Source of the DNA: Pseudomonas sp. S31
GTDB lineage: Bacteria; Pseudomonadota; Gammaproteobacteria; Pseudomonadales; Pseudomonadaceae
Direction: 5' to 3'
Length of the DNA stretch: 64,000 bases
Assembly: GCF_016648105.1 (NCBI RefSeq)
Contig: NZ_JACVVE010000019.1
Coordinates: forward strand, 49,749-113,748
Shown: positions 24,476 to 32,814 of the stretch, in pieces
Layout of the letters: the number at the start of each line of letters is the position of its first letter
How positions within the stretch are numbered: the stretch's first letter is position 1
The notes under the pieces: model-generated
What the model was told of the DNA's origin: nothing
Database searches by the model: none
The model's input: only the letters and a program-made list of their open reading frames with translations
Position numbers and translations under genes: made by a program

Positions 24476-24508
24476 ATCCTTCAACGACCGCTAGCGCGCC
24501 ACAAACCC

Positions 24509-24600
24509 TGTGGGAGCGGGCTTGCCCCGCGAACACCGGCACAGCCGGTGCCATGCACCACCGAGCCGCCTGCTTCGCGGGGCAAGCCCGCTCCCACAAG
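24509..24600. repeat. REP pair between cdhC and cdhA
   Basis: GTGGGAGCGGGCTTGCCCCG and its reversed partner TTCGCGGGGCAAGCCCGCTC are GCAA-type REPs inside the carnitine operon. Confidence 0.88.
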
Positions 24601-24644
24601 GTTTGGCGCTCATCCCAATAGCTCTGTTCATCCTGAGGATCGAT

Positions 24645-25610
24645 ATGCCCTTCATCACCGAAATCAAGACCTTCGCCGCCCTGGGTAGCGGCGTGATCGG
24701 CAGCGGTTGGGTCGCACGCGCCCTGGCCCATGGCCTGGACGTGGTCGCCTGGGACCCGGCCCCCGGCGCCGAACAAGCACTGCGAAAGCGCATCGCCAAC
24801 GCCTGGCCGGCGCTGGAGAAACAAGGCCTGGCGCCAGGTGCATCACCGGACCGGCTGAAGTTCGTGGCCACCATCGAGGAATGCGTGCGCGACGCCGATT
24901 TCATCCAGGAAAGCGCGCCAGAGCGCCTGGACCTCAAGCTCGACCTCCACGCGAAGATCAGCGCCGCCGCCAAGCCCGAAGCGATCATCGGCTCCAGCAC
25001 TTCAGGGCTGCTGCCCAGCGAGTTCTACGAGTCATCCACTCACCCCGAACGTTGCGTGGTCGGCCACCCGTTCAACCCGGTGTACCTGTTGCCACTGGTC
25101 GAGATCGTCGGTGGTAATCGCACGGCGCCAGAAGCCATCGAAGCCGCCAAGACCATCTACATCGCCCTCGGTATGCGCCCACTGCATGTGCGCAAGGAAG
25201 TCCCCGGCTTCATCGCCGACCGCCTGCTCGAAGCGCTGTGGCGCGAGGCTTTGCACCTGGTCAACGATGGCGTGGCAACAACGGGCGAGATCGACGACGC
25301 GATCCGCTTCGGCGCCGGCCTGCGCTGGTCGTTCATGGGCACGTTCCTCACCTACACCCTGGCCGGTGGCGATGCTGGCATGCGCCACTTCATGAGCCAG
25401 TTCGGCCCGGCGCTGAAGCTGCCCTGGACCTACCTGCCGGCACCGGAGCTGACCGACAAGCTGATCGACGACGTGGTCGAGGGCACCTCGGAGCAACTGG
25501 GTGAACGTAGCATCGCCGCGCTGGAGCGCTATCGTGACGACACGCTGCTGGCGGTGCTGGAGGCGGTGAAAACCAGCAAGGCCAACCACGGCATGGCCTT
25601 CGGCGATTGA
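24645..25610 (+). CDS. cdhA: L-carnitine dehydrogenase
   Basis: The protein has 321 residues and belongs to the 3-hydroxyacyl-CoA dehydrogenase fold. It oxidises L-carnitine to 3-dehydrocarnitine with NAD. The Rossmann motif is LGSGVIGSGWVARALAHG. The catalytic His region is GHPFNPVYLLPLVEIVGG, and the C-terminal domain opens with PGFIADRL. The start MPFITEIKTF follows TGAGGAT; upstream in-frame codons lie in the REP. The thioesterase gene begins 11 nt after the stop. Confidence 0.94.
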   Translation: MPFITEIKTFAALGSGVIGSGWVARALAHGLDVVAWDPAPGAEQALRKRIANAWPALEKQGLAPGASPDRLKFVATIEECVRDADFIQESAPERLDLKLDLHAKISAAAKPEAIIGSSTSGLLPSEFYESSTHPERCVVGHPFNPVYLLPLVEIVGGNRTAPEAIEAAKTIYIALGMRPLHVRKEVPGFIADRLLEALWREALHLVNDGVATTGEIDDAIRFGAGLRWSFMGTFLTYTLAGGDAGMRHFMSQFGPALKLPWTYLPAPELTDKLIDDVVEGTSEQLGERSIAALERYRDDTLLAVLEAVKTSKANHGMAFGD

Positions 25611-25620
25611 GGAACCCACG

Positions 25621-26103
25621 ATGCCGGCATTGATCACCTACCGCACCCCGGTCGAGAAGGACTGGGTCGACTACAACGGGCATCTGCGCGATGCCTTCTA
25701 CCTGCTGATCTTCAGCTACGCCACCGATGCGCTGATGGAGCGCATCGGCCTGGATGCCGATAGCCGTGGCCAAAGCGGCCACTCGCTGTTCACCCTGGAG
25801 GCGCACATCAACTACCTGCACGAGGTGAAGCTGGGCACCGAGGTATGGGTGCAGACGCAGATCATCGGCTTTGACAACAAGCGTCTGCACCTTTGCCACA
25901 GCCTGCATCGCCATGGGTTCGACCAACCCTTGGCCGTCAGCGAACAGATGCTCTTGCATGTCCAGCTCGCTGGGCCGAGTGCGGCTCCGTTCACGGCAGA
26001 CAGTCGTTCACATCTGCAACGATTGCTCGACGACCAACAGGATCTCGAACCCGCCCGGTTCGTTGGTCGGCGAATAGCACTCCCTAACCAAGCGCTGGGT
26101 TGA
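25621..26103 (+). CDS. cdhB: Betainyl-CoA thioesterase
   Basis: The protein has 160 residues, a hotdog-fold (4HBT-type) thioesterase with the catalytic-region motif DYNGHLRDAFYLLIFSYATD. It would hydrolyse betainyl-CoA to glycine betaine, joining the carnitine and betaine pathways. It starts 10 nt after cdhA with GAGGAA upstream. Its 3' end overlaps the convergent PI-PLC-like gene by 20 bp. Confidence 0.9.
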   Translation: MPALITYRTPVEKDWVDYNGHLRDAFYLLIFSYATDALMERIGLDADSRGQSGHSLFTLEAHINYLHEVKLGTEVWVQTQIIGFDNKRLHLCHSLHRHGFDQPLAVSEQMLLHVQLAGPSAAPFTADSRSHLQRLLDDQQDLEPARFVGRRIALPNQALG

Positions 26104-27532
26104 AGTCATTCAAGGCAATGATGGCCGAGGTGACACTGCGGTCGACGGCGTCGATATACACGATGTTCGGTTTGCTCCCGTACTCCCGACTATATCGACG
26201 CAAGGCTTCCGGGAGGTCGGCATTGGCGAGCTTGGCCAGCGCCAGGGTGTCGGGCGTGGTGAGCACACGAGGGGTCAGGGTCCATGACAGCAGGAACAGG
26301 TAGCACTGGCCGAGGCCGGCATACTGCTGCCACTTGCTCAACTGGTCCCCCAACATCCTTCGCAGGTCTGGGGTATTGGAATACTGGTCATACACCGCCA
26401 GATCTCCACCCAAGGTACCGTCGCGGTATCGATAGCGACCCGTTTCTTTGGACAGATGCTCGTCGTAGTCGAAGACCATTACCGCCTTGCCACGCAGCTC
26501 TCCCAATGGCACGGTCGCAAGGTTGCTCACGGTCGCCTGTCGGAAACGCTTGTCGAATCGCTCTATCTGCTGGTCGAGCAAGCGCTTGGTAACCAGAGGG
26601 TCACGTTTGTAGTCGCGGGTTTGGGAGAACTTCAGGATCACGGTCTCACTCGGATTGCTCGTGAGAAAAGCATTCACCGACGCCAACACACTGTCCACGT
26701 ATTCGCCGCTGCAGCCATAGGCGTCGGTTCGGTGATAGGTCACCAGGCGTTCCTTGTCGTAATCGACACGGATATCGAAGTAACGGGCGCCGTGATTGAG
26801 CTGGCCCAAAATGGAATGCAGCTGTGTCCTGGACAACGCCTGGCCAAGTCCTTGCGGATTGCAGTGGCGTGTTTGCCCAAGCCCGGCATCGTGGCTGCCT
26901 GGCAGGACAATCCTGTTGAGCGGCGTCGCCGAGCTGAGCAACGACATCCAATTATGGGTATTGGCAACTCGATAGTTGCTGAACTCGAAATGATTGACAG
27001 GGTTACTCGCGCCACCACGCTTTACATCCACATGGACCTTCAGGTTGGTGTCCAGATCGAGGCCCTCGATGCGAACTTTGTCACCGCCTATATGGGTGCA
27101 GTGGCGTCCACCGAACCACCAGTTGTTACTGGTTCCAGCACGCCCTTGGCCGATATGGACATCATCGAGCCTGATGCGCGCAATACGGCTACCGAGGTTG
27201 CCGCCGGTGAGGTGGACGACAAGGTCCACGTTGAACGCAAAGTTCAACTTTCCAGGGGCATGATTGAACGTGCACTGGCCAGCGGATACCCGCTGATTCC
27301 ACCACGACGCAACGCCGAAAGAGCCTTTGCGCCCTACGTTGAATCGCAACCCGCCGCCTTCGCCGATGCTCTTCTGCTGCCCCACATAGTTATACCCGCT
27401 GGGGTCCTGACCCTCCGTAATCGACACGCCGGTCACGAGGCAGGTACCACCCACTACCGTGTACTCCCGTTTGAACGACTTGTCGTCTATATAGGGCGAC
27501 ACGATGAATGCATCATTGTCTCTGTATATCAT
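26084..27532 (-). CDS. PI-PLC X-domain protein with novel N-terminal region
   Basis: The protein has 482 residues. Residues 200-470 look like a phosphatidylinositol-specific phospholipase C X domain: IVLPGSHDAGL (first catalytic His), GARYFDIRVD, TYHRTDAYGC (second His), and SNPSETVILKFSQTRDY. Residues 1-190 form a beta-rich region I do not recognise (GGTCLVTGVSITEGQDPSG, FGGRHCTHIGGDKVRIEGL). There is no signal peptide. A TTAGGAGC ribosome-binding site fits the start. Base composition is visibly less GC-rich than neighbours, which suggests recent acquisition. It could be a toxin/effector or lipid-active enzyme; the substrate is unknown. Confidence 0.78.
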   Translation of the reverse strand: MIYRDNDAFIVSPYIDDKSFKREYTVVGGTCLVTGVSITEGQDPSGYNYVGQQKSIGEGGGLRFNVGRKGSFGVASWWNQRVSAGQCTFNHAPGKLNFAFNVDLVVHLTGGNLGSRIARIRLDDVHIGQGRAGTSNNWWFGGRHCTHIGGDKVRIEGLDLDTNLKVHVDVKRGGASNPVNHFEFSNYRVANTHNWMSLLSSATPLNRIVLPGSHDAGLGQTRHCNPQGLGQALSRTQLHSILGQLNHGARYFDIRVDYDKERLVTYHRTDAYGCSGEYVDSVLASVNAFLTSNPSETVILKFSQTRDYKRDPLVTKRLLDQQIERFDKRFRQATVSNLATVPLGELRGKAVMVFDYDEHLSKETGRYRYRDGTLGGDLAVYDQYSNTPDLRRMLGDQLSKWQQYAGLGQCYLFLLSWTLTPRVLTTPDTLALAKLANADLPEALRRYSREYGSKPNIVYIDAVDRSVTSAIIALNDFNPALG

Positions 27533-27704
27533 TGAAAGCTCCTAAGGGTCGGAAGCCTCGCCAACTGCAAGCGAGGTCCCGAAAATAGGAACATGAGAAA
27601 AGAATTATTGAATCAACGACGATGTGTAACAGGGTTTTCTACACATAGCGGCAGTATCAACGCACACGAATATCACGTAGGAAATACTTCCCTAGCCCAA
27701 TAAT

Positions 27705-27742
27705 AAAAAAGCCCCGGAAAGCCGTGAGCATCCGGGGCCAAG
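27705..27742 (-). terminator. Rho-independent terminator of the candidate sRNA
   Basis: GC-rich stem GCCCCGG/CCGGGGC with loop, followed on the minus strand by a run of six T and then ATTATT. Confidence 0.85.
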
Positions 27743-27950
27743 AGCGAGCAACATCCACTGTGCATGAATGAGGGTGACCAAACCCTCGGGGACCGTGAAT
27801 GGTTGCAGTGTGCTGGCTTCCCAACACCCCCTGTTAGCCGGGAGCGACCTGTTCTTAGCCAAATCAGCCATTGCGACATTCTGTCCTTGCCGGCCTGTCG
27901 CAGCGGACACAGAATCGGTCGTAAATCACAGCAGCACTCTCTTCGCGATA
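27705..27950 (-). ncRNA. Candidate intergenic small RNA ending in a strong terminator
   Basis: On the minus strand a textbook terminator (GCCCCGG ... CCGGGGC followed by TTTTTTATTATT, 27705-27742) has no protein gene in front of it. The nearest gene upstream is divergent (27966, plus strand), so a transcript of roughly 200 nt starting within 27800-27950 is implied. It contains a short open frame with a good site (AAGGACAGAATG at about 27875). Size and internal ORF recall the PhrS family, but I cannot confirm this. No clear -10/-35 was found. Confidence 0.5.
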
Positions 27951-27965
27951 AAAGGGACAACAGCC

Positions 27966-28223
27966 ATGATGCATGCGGATTTGATTGATCAGGACGACCT
28001 GTTGGGCCAGCTGCGCGCGCGCGGGTTCGAGATTCCGGCCGGGGCCAGTGCCGAGCAGGCCTGCGAGGCGGTGGTGCGCGGGCTGACCGAGCCCAACGCC
28101 CGGGCACTCAAGGGCATGGTCGAGCAGATGTACACCGGCAGCGCGACCATCCTGCCGGCGGTGCGCCAGGCCATCGACAAGCAATTGCTGCCGGCGTTGG
28201 CGCAGTTCAACCAGCGCGCCTGA
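27966..28223 (+). CDS. Small conserved-looking protein of unknown function
   Basis: The protein has 85 residues, is acidic and largely helical: MMHADLIDQDDLLGQLRARG, then ASAEQACEAVVRGLTEPNARAL and ILPAVRQAIDKQLLPAL. There is no signal peptide, membrane helix or known motif. Start at 27966 or 27969, with AAAGGGA about 9 nt upstream. It is divergent from the candidate sRNA and convergent with the ABC transporter gene across a REP pair. I do not recognise a function. Confidence 0.7.
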   Translation: MMHADLIDQDDLLGQLRARGFEIPAGASAEQACEAVVRGLTEPNARALKGMVEQMYTGSATILPAVRQAIDKQLLPALAQFNQRA

Positions 28224-28238
28224 GGTCTTCTGTTCCGA

Positions 28239-28332
28239 CCCTTTCGCGGGTAAACCCGCTCCTACAGGATCCTCACTGACCGCGAAGGCCGTGCAGCTCC
28301 TGCAGGAGCGGGCTTGTTCCGGAAAAGGGCCA
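28239..28332. repeat. REP pair, second copy degenerate
   Basis: A good TAAA-type REP (GCGGGTAAACCCGCTCCTAC) is followed by a decayed partner GCAGGAGCGGGCTTGTTCCG at about 28303-28322. Confidence 0.8.
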
Positions 28333-28340
28333 GCACTGGC

Positions 28341-30008
28341 TCAAGCAGGCTCGGCCAGTTTCTCCAGTTCAATGGTCCGATCGAATAACCTGACCAGCCC
28401 TTCCTGGTGCGTCACGCCCACCACCGTGCACCCCGGCAGCTCGCGCCTGAGCATCTGCAGCAGCCGCCGGGCACTGCCCAGGTCCAGCTGGCTGGTGGCC
28501 TCGTCCAGGTACAAAGTATCGGGCCGATACAACAACGCCCGCGCCAGGCTCAGCCGCTGCTGCTCGCCACCGGACAGCACACGCTCCCACTCCGCCTGCT
28601 GGTGCAACTGCGCGATCAAGCCCGTCAACTCCACCTTGCCCAGCACATCGACCAACTGCACATCATCAATCGACCGAGCCTGTGGATAAGCCAGCAGACC
28701 GCGCAAACTCATGTGCGGAATGTACGGCTTCTGCGGCAACAGCAGGCTCCGCCCCGCTGGCAACTGCCAGTCGCCCTGGCAATAAGGCCACAATCCCTGC
28801 AAGGTGCGCAGGAAGGTGGATTTGCCCAAGCCACTGCGCCCGCCCAGGCGTATCCATTCACCTTGTTCCACACGTAGATCGACCGCTTCGAGCAGTACGC
28901 TGCCATCGGGCTTGTACAGCGTCAGTCCCTGAGTGCACAGGGAAGGCCCCTGCTGCGCTTCGGCCACTTGCCGATGGCTCGCGGCAATCGCCTGCTCGAA
29001 CTGCTCCAGCCGCTGTAACGCCGCGCTCCAGCGCACCAGCTTGTGATACAGCTTGATGAACCAACTGAGCGAGCCATGCACGGCGTTGAAGGCACTGCGA
29101 ATCTGCATCAGCCCGCCAAGGGTGATGGCCTTGGCGATGAACGCTGGCAAGGCGGCGAACACCGGGATGATCAGGCTCAGCCGCTCGTAGGAAACGGTAA
29201 ACAAGCTGAGGTTGCGCTCGCGCCCCATCAACTGGCGCCAGTTATCGGCGATGGCACGAAAGCGCTCGGCCAGGTGTTGCCGCTCAACGACCTCGCCCCG
29301 GTACAGCGCTATCTGCTCGGCATGGTCGCGCTTGCGCAACAGGCTGGCGCGAAAGTCCGCCTCACGGTGCTCGCGGACGTAGTTCAAGCCATGCAGCGGC
29401 TTGCCGATCAGGTGGGTCAGCAGGCTGCCGACCAGGGTGTAGACCAGCACTATCCAGACCAGGTAGCCATGCACCGTGAAGGTCGCGCCTAACAGGCTGA
29501 GGGTCTGCACACCTGACAGGTTCCACAGGATCACCACGAAGGCGCCGACCTGCGCCAGGTTGATCACCAGCGATGCCACCAGCTCGATGCTCAACCCGAC
29601 CACCAGATCGACATCCTGGGCAATGCGTTGATCGGGGTTGTCCGGCTCGCCGCTCAGCCCCAGGCGATAGAAGGCCTGGTCCGCCAGCCAGGCATCGGTC
29701 AGACGCCCGGTCATCGCCTGGCGCCAGCGTAGCTCAAGGGCTTTGCGGATGTAGTCCATGGCCACGACGATGAGTACATAACTGCCCAGGTACAACGCGT
29801 ATTCCCCGACCAGGGCGTACAGGCCCGAGGTATCGAACGCCGCCAAGGTGTCATAGAAGGTCTTGCTCCAGCTGTTGATCAGCACATTGATCTGCACCAC
29901 CAGCAGGCCCAGGCCAATCACCGCCGTCAGCATCACCCAGGCCGGCCATTGTCGGCGGCTGGCCCAGAACGGGCGGCCGAGGCGGTAGAAGCTACCCAGG
30001 GTGCTCAC
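28341..30008 (-). CDS. SbmA/YddA-type ABC transporter (fused membrane and ATPase domains)
   Basis: The protein has 555 residues. The N-terminal membrane domain (about 20-330, ABC_membrane_2-like) is followed by an ATPase with Walker A GGRSGLGKSTFLRTL, signature LSGGEQQRLSLARALL, Walker B TLYLDEAT and switch GVTHQ. The architecture matches E. coli YddA and the FusD-like transporters beside M16 peptidases. Its start overlaps the M16 stop by 4 nt, so it is the last gene of the operon. It probably exports or imports a peptide across the inner membrane; direction is not evident. Confidence 0.88.
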   Translation of the reverse strand: MSTLGSFYRLGRPFWASRRQWPAWVMLTAVIGLGLLVVQINVLINSWSKTFYDTLAAFDTSGLYALVGEYALYLGSYVLIVVAMDYIRKALELRWRQAMTGRLTDAWLADQAFYRLGLSGEPDNPDQRIAQDVDLVVGLSIELVASLVINLAQVGAFVVILWNLSGVQTLSLLGATFTVHGYLVWIVLVYTLVGSLLTHLIGKPLHGLNYVREHREADFRASLLRKRDHAEQIALYRGEVVERQHLAERFRAIADNWRQLMGRERNLSLFTVSYERLSLIIPVFAALPAFIAKAITLGGLMQIRSAFNAVHGSLSWFIKLYHKLVRWSAALQRLEQFEQAIAASHRQVAEAQQGPSLCTQGLTLYKPDGSVLLEAVDLRVEQGEWIRLGGRSGLGKSTFLRTLQGLWPYCQGDWQLPAGRSLLLPQKPYIPHMSLRGLLAYPQARSIDDVQLVDVLGKVELTGLIAQLHQQAEWERVLSGGEQQRLSLARALLYRPDTLYLDEATSQLDLGSARRLLQMLRRELPGCTVVGVTHQEGLVRLFDRTIELEKLAEPA

Positions 30009-32800
30009 AGCGCCTGCTCCAGCGCACCGGCACTCGGCAGCAGGCGCAACTGCACCTGGTTGTCACGCGGGAACAACTTCCCGGCCTGCCGCTGCAGCTC
30101 AGGCAGGGTCAATGCTTCGGCCAGTTGCGCCTGGTTTTGCAGGTAGCGCGGGTCGTGCCAGCGGCGGTCACTGAGGATCAGGCGCTTGAACTGGGTTTGC
30201 GGGTCATCGCGGCGTTTGCTCTCCTGGCGCAGGAATTCGGCGCGCTCGGTAGCCAGCCACTGGGCGTCCGGTTGCAAAGTGGCCAAGGTCTGCTGGGCCA
30301 TGGCCCATAGTTCGTCGACCCGCGCTGGGTCACAGGTGAAGCTGAGGCTGCTTTCGATGCGCTGGGTGTCGGCGTTCAACTCGCTGTCGAAACGCAGGCG
30401 ATACACACCGGCAGCCTCGCCCCGCAGTTGTGTTTTCAGGCGCTGATTGGCCAGGTCACGCAGTACCGCCACCCGCGCCGCCGCTTCCGGGCTCCAGGCC
30501 TGCGGCTGGTAGCTGCTGGCTTGCAGGACGGCACGCGGTTCCAGGGCGATCGCCAAGTCTTCGCGACGCTGGCCAGGCTGTTGCACGGCCTGTTGGCTGG
30601 GCAGCGGTGCCGAGCGCGGGAGGGTCGCGAGCAGTTCACCGACCATGTTCTCCAGCGTCTGCGGCGCCACGTCGGCCATCAGGTAATAGGTGACCGGCGC
30701 CCCGGCCAGGCGCTTCCAGTCTGCGCTCAGTTGTTCGGCAGTCAATCGTTCCAGGGCGCCGATTTCCGGCGACTGCCAGTGGTCGACGCCGTACTTGAGT
30801 AGGCGCTGCCGGCTTTCCTGCTGCCCGCGTACGTCATCCGGACGACTACGCAGGCGTTGCAGCAAGGCGTCGCGCGAGGTGCCGAACAGTTCCGTGTCGA
30901 TGCTGGCCAGCTGGCTTACCCGGTAGCTCTGCATCAGCGCCAGCAGGTGCTCCGGCGCTGCGCCAAAGTTGAGCTGCAGGCGTTGGGGCTGCTGGTCGAA
31001 GCCGAGTGTAGCGCGATGCTCCTGGCGCCAGGTTGCCAAGGCCTGCTGATCCATCCCGGGCAGGCCGCTGTGCATGGCCAGCTGCGCGGCCATCTGCAGG
31101 CGCCATGCCGGAGTACCTGCAAGGTGATAGCCAGCGGACGAGTCGACCTGCAGCAGCCACTTGCCCTCCGGGCCCTTGTGCTTGAGCCACACCAGCCGAT
31201 CACCATTGCTCAGTCGCCAGTGTTCCACGTGCTGCTCGGGAAAGGCCTTGCGCTCGACGATAGCGGCGGCTGGCGGCGCAACGGGCATTTCCAGACGGGG
31301 TTTCGAGGCCTGCGTCGGTGCTGCCTGCTCGGGCGCAGGCAGCGCCGTTGCCCTCAGCTTCAGCTGCAGCGACTCGACGTGCGCAACGCTGGGCAGAGCG
31401 ACAGCGGAGGCACCCGCCGCACTCACCTGCAACACTTGGTCTGGGCTGGCCAGCCAGTGCCGCAGACGCTCGTTCAGGTCATCGAGCGAGATGTCGCCCA
31501 GCACCTGCAGATAGCGGGCAGCGGTGGCCTGGCGCTCGGTGACGGCGTTGCCCTGCACAGCCGCGTTGTTGAGTTGCTCCACCCACTGCTCGAATGTACG
31601 CGGCGCCTGGTTGGCCATGGTCTTGCCGCCCAGTTGGCGGATGTGTTCACGCTCGCGCTGCACGTCAGCCTCGCTGAAGCCATGCTGGCGCAAGCGCTCG
31701 ATCTCGGTCAGCAATCGCTGGAGCGCCCGGTCGTGGGCCTGGCCTTCGACCCCAGCGGCGATGCCCAGCACGGTGGAATGCTCGCCGATCAGGGTTTTCT
31801 GAGCGATCAGGCTGCGTACGCCCGGCTCGCGGGGCTGGCGACGCAGGCTGTCGAGCATGGCTGCGAGGGTCATGCGGTCGATCAGCCGCTCACGCAGTGC
31901 GGCGTGAGTGGTGCCGCGGCTGTCCGGCTCGTGTGAGCGGAACAGCATCGCCACTTGGTTGCTACCTGATTGCGGGTCTTGCAGGCGGAATACCTTCAGC
32001 TTCTGGTCCAGCGGCAGTTCACGCTGCTCGCGGCTCGGTACCGGGCCAGCCTTGGCCGAGCCGAATGCCTGCTCGATCTGCGCCAGCATCGCTTGTGGGT
32101 CGAAGTCACCCACTGCCGACAGCACCATGTTGTTAGGCAGGTACCAGCGGGCCTGGTATGCCTTCAGACTCTCCAGGCGGGCAGAGCGAATCGCCGCCTC
32201 GTTGCCGATGGTGCGATGCCCGGGATAACGCGAACCGGTACGCTGCGAGGCGGTACGTTGCTCGTTCATGCGCTGGGCCACGCCCAGGCCGCCGCGCCAT
32301 TCCTCGATCACGATCGGCCGCTCGCGCTCCAGGTCCTGCTCGTCGTAGTCATGGGCGAAGGCCAGGTCGGCCAGAACCTGCAATGCCTGCGGGGCCTGAC
32401 GAACGCCCGCTGGAGGGCCGATCAGGTACTGGGTACGCTCGTAGTTGGTCACCGCATTGAAGTGGCGGCCCTGCACCCAGCCGAAATCGGTCATGCGCTG
32501 GCGCAGGTCATGGTCGGCGCCGGCACGGCTGCGAAAGGCCAGGTGCTCGACCATGTGCGCGACGCCGACCTGGTCGTCGGCCTCGTCCACGGAACCCGCC
32601 TTGACCGTCAGGCGCAGGTCCAGGCGGCCAGGCTGCGAGGTTTCCCGTACCAATCGGTAGGCCAAGCCATTGGCCAACTGGCCATGCACCACGCGGGTGT
32701 CCCAGGGCAATGGGGCATCGGCTTCGGGCAGCGAGGTGCAGGCACCAAGCAGCAGCGGCCCGAACAGGCCGGCAATGAGCTTTTTCATCAGGTTATCCAT
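30005..32800 (-). CDS. M16 (insulinase/PqqL-like) zinc peptidase lipoprotein
   Basis: The protein has 931 residues. A lipoprotein signal is seen (LLLGAC, Cys21), so it is exported and lipid-anchored. The inverted zinc motif HMVEH (His82, Glu85, His86) is intact, and an acidic helix ERERPIVIEEW about 75 residues later supplies the third ligand. The C-terminal half is the second, inactive M16 domain. Similar peptidases include PqqL and FusC, which cleave imported proteins in the periplasm. Start 32800 or 32788; it lies 14 nt after the TonB receptor stop. A much longer open frame runs into the receptor gene and is rejected. Confidence 0.88.
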   Translation of the reverse strand: MDNLMKKLIAGLFGPLLLGACTSLPEADAPLPWDTRVVHGQLANGLAYRLVRETSQPGRLDLRLTVKAGSVDEADDQVGVAHMVEHLAFRSRAGADHDLRQRMTDFGWVQGRHFNAVTNYERTQYLIGPPAGVRQAPQALQVLADLAFAHDYDEQDLERERPIVIEEWRGGLGVAQRMNEQRTASQRTGSRYPGHRTIGNEAAIRSARLESLKAYQARWYLPNNMVLSAVGDFDPQAMLAQIEQAFGSAKAGPVPSREQRELPLDQKLKVFRLQDPQSGSNQVAMLFRSHEPDSRGTTHAALRERLIDRMTLAAMLDSLRRQPREPGVRSLIAQKTLIGEHSTVLGIAAGVEGQAHDRALQRLLTEIERLRQHGFSEADVQREREHIRQLGGKTMANQAPRTFEQWVEQLNNAAVQGNAVTERQATAARYLQVLGDISLDDLNERLRHWLASPDQVLQVSAAGASAVALPSVAHVESLQLKLRATALPAPEQAAPTQASKPRLEMPVAPPAAAIVERKAFPEQHVEHWRLSNGDRLVWLKHKGPEGKWLLQVDSSAGYHLAGTPAWRLQMAAQLAMHSGLPGMDQQALATWRQEHRATLGFDQQPQRLQLNFGAAPEHLLALMQSYRVSQLASIDTELFGTSRDALLQRLRSRPDDVRGQQESRQRLLKYGVDHWQSPEIGALERLTAEQLSADWKRLAGAPVTYYLMADVAPQTLENMVGELLATLPRSAPLPSQQAVQQPGQRREDLAIALEPRAVLQASSYQPQAWSPEAAARVAVLRDLANQRLKTQLRGEAAGVYRLRFDSELNADTQRIESSLSFTCDPARVDELWAMAQQTLATLQPDAQWLATERAEFLRQESKRRDDPQTQFKRLILSDRRWHDPRYLQNQAQLAEALTLPELQRQAGKLFPRDNQVQLRLLPSAGALEQAL

Positions 32801-32814
32801 GTTCTTGTAGAAGG

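Larger units (their letters stand above)
27533..27965. other. 433-bp AT-richer gap containing a minus-strand terminator
   Basis: No protein gene is convincing here. Bases 27533-27700 are AT-rich promoter-like sequence upstream of the PLC gene. Bases 27700-27960 hold the candidate small RNA listed separately. Confidence 0.5.
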
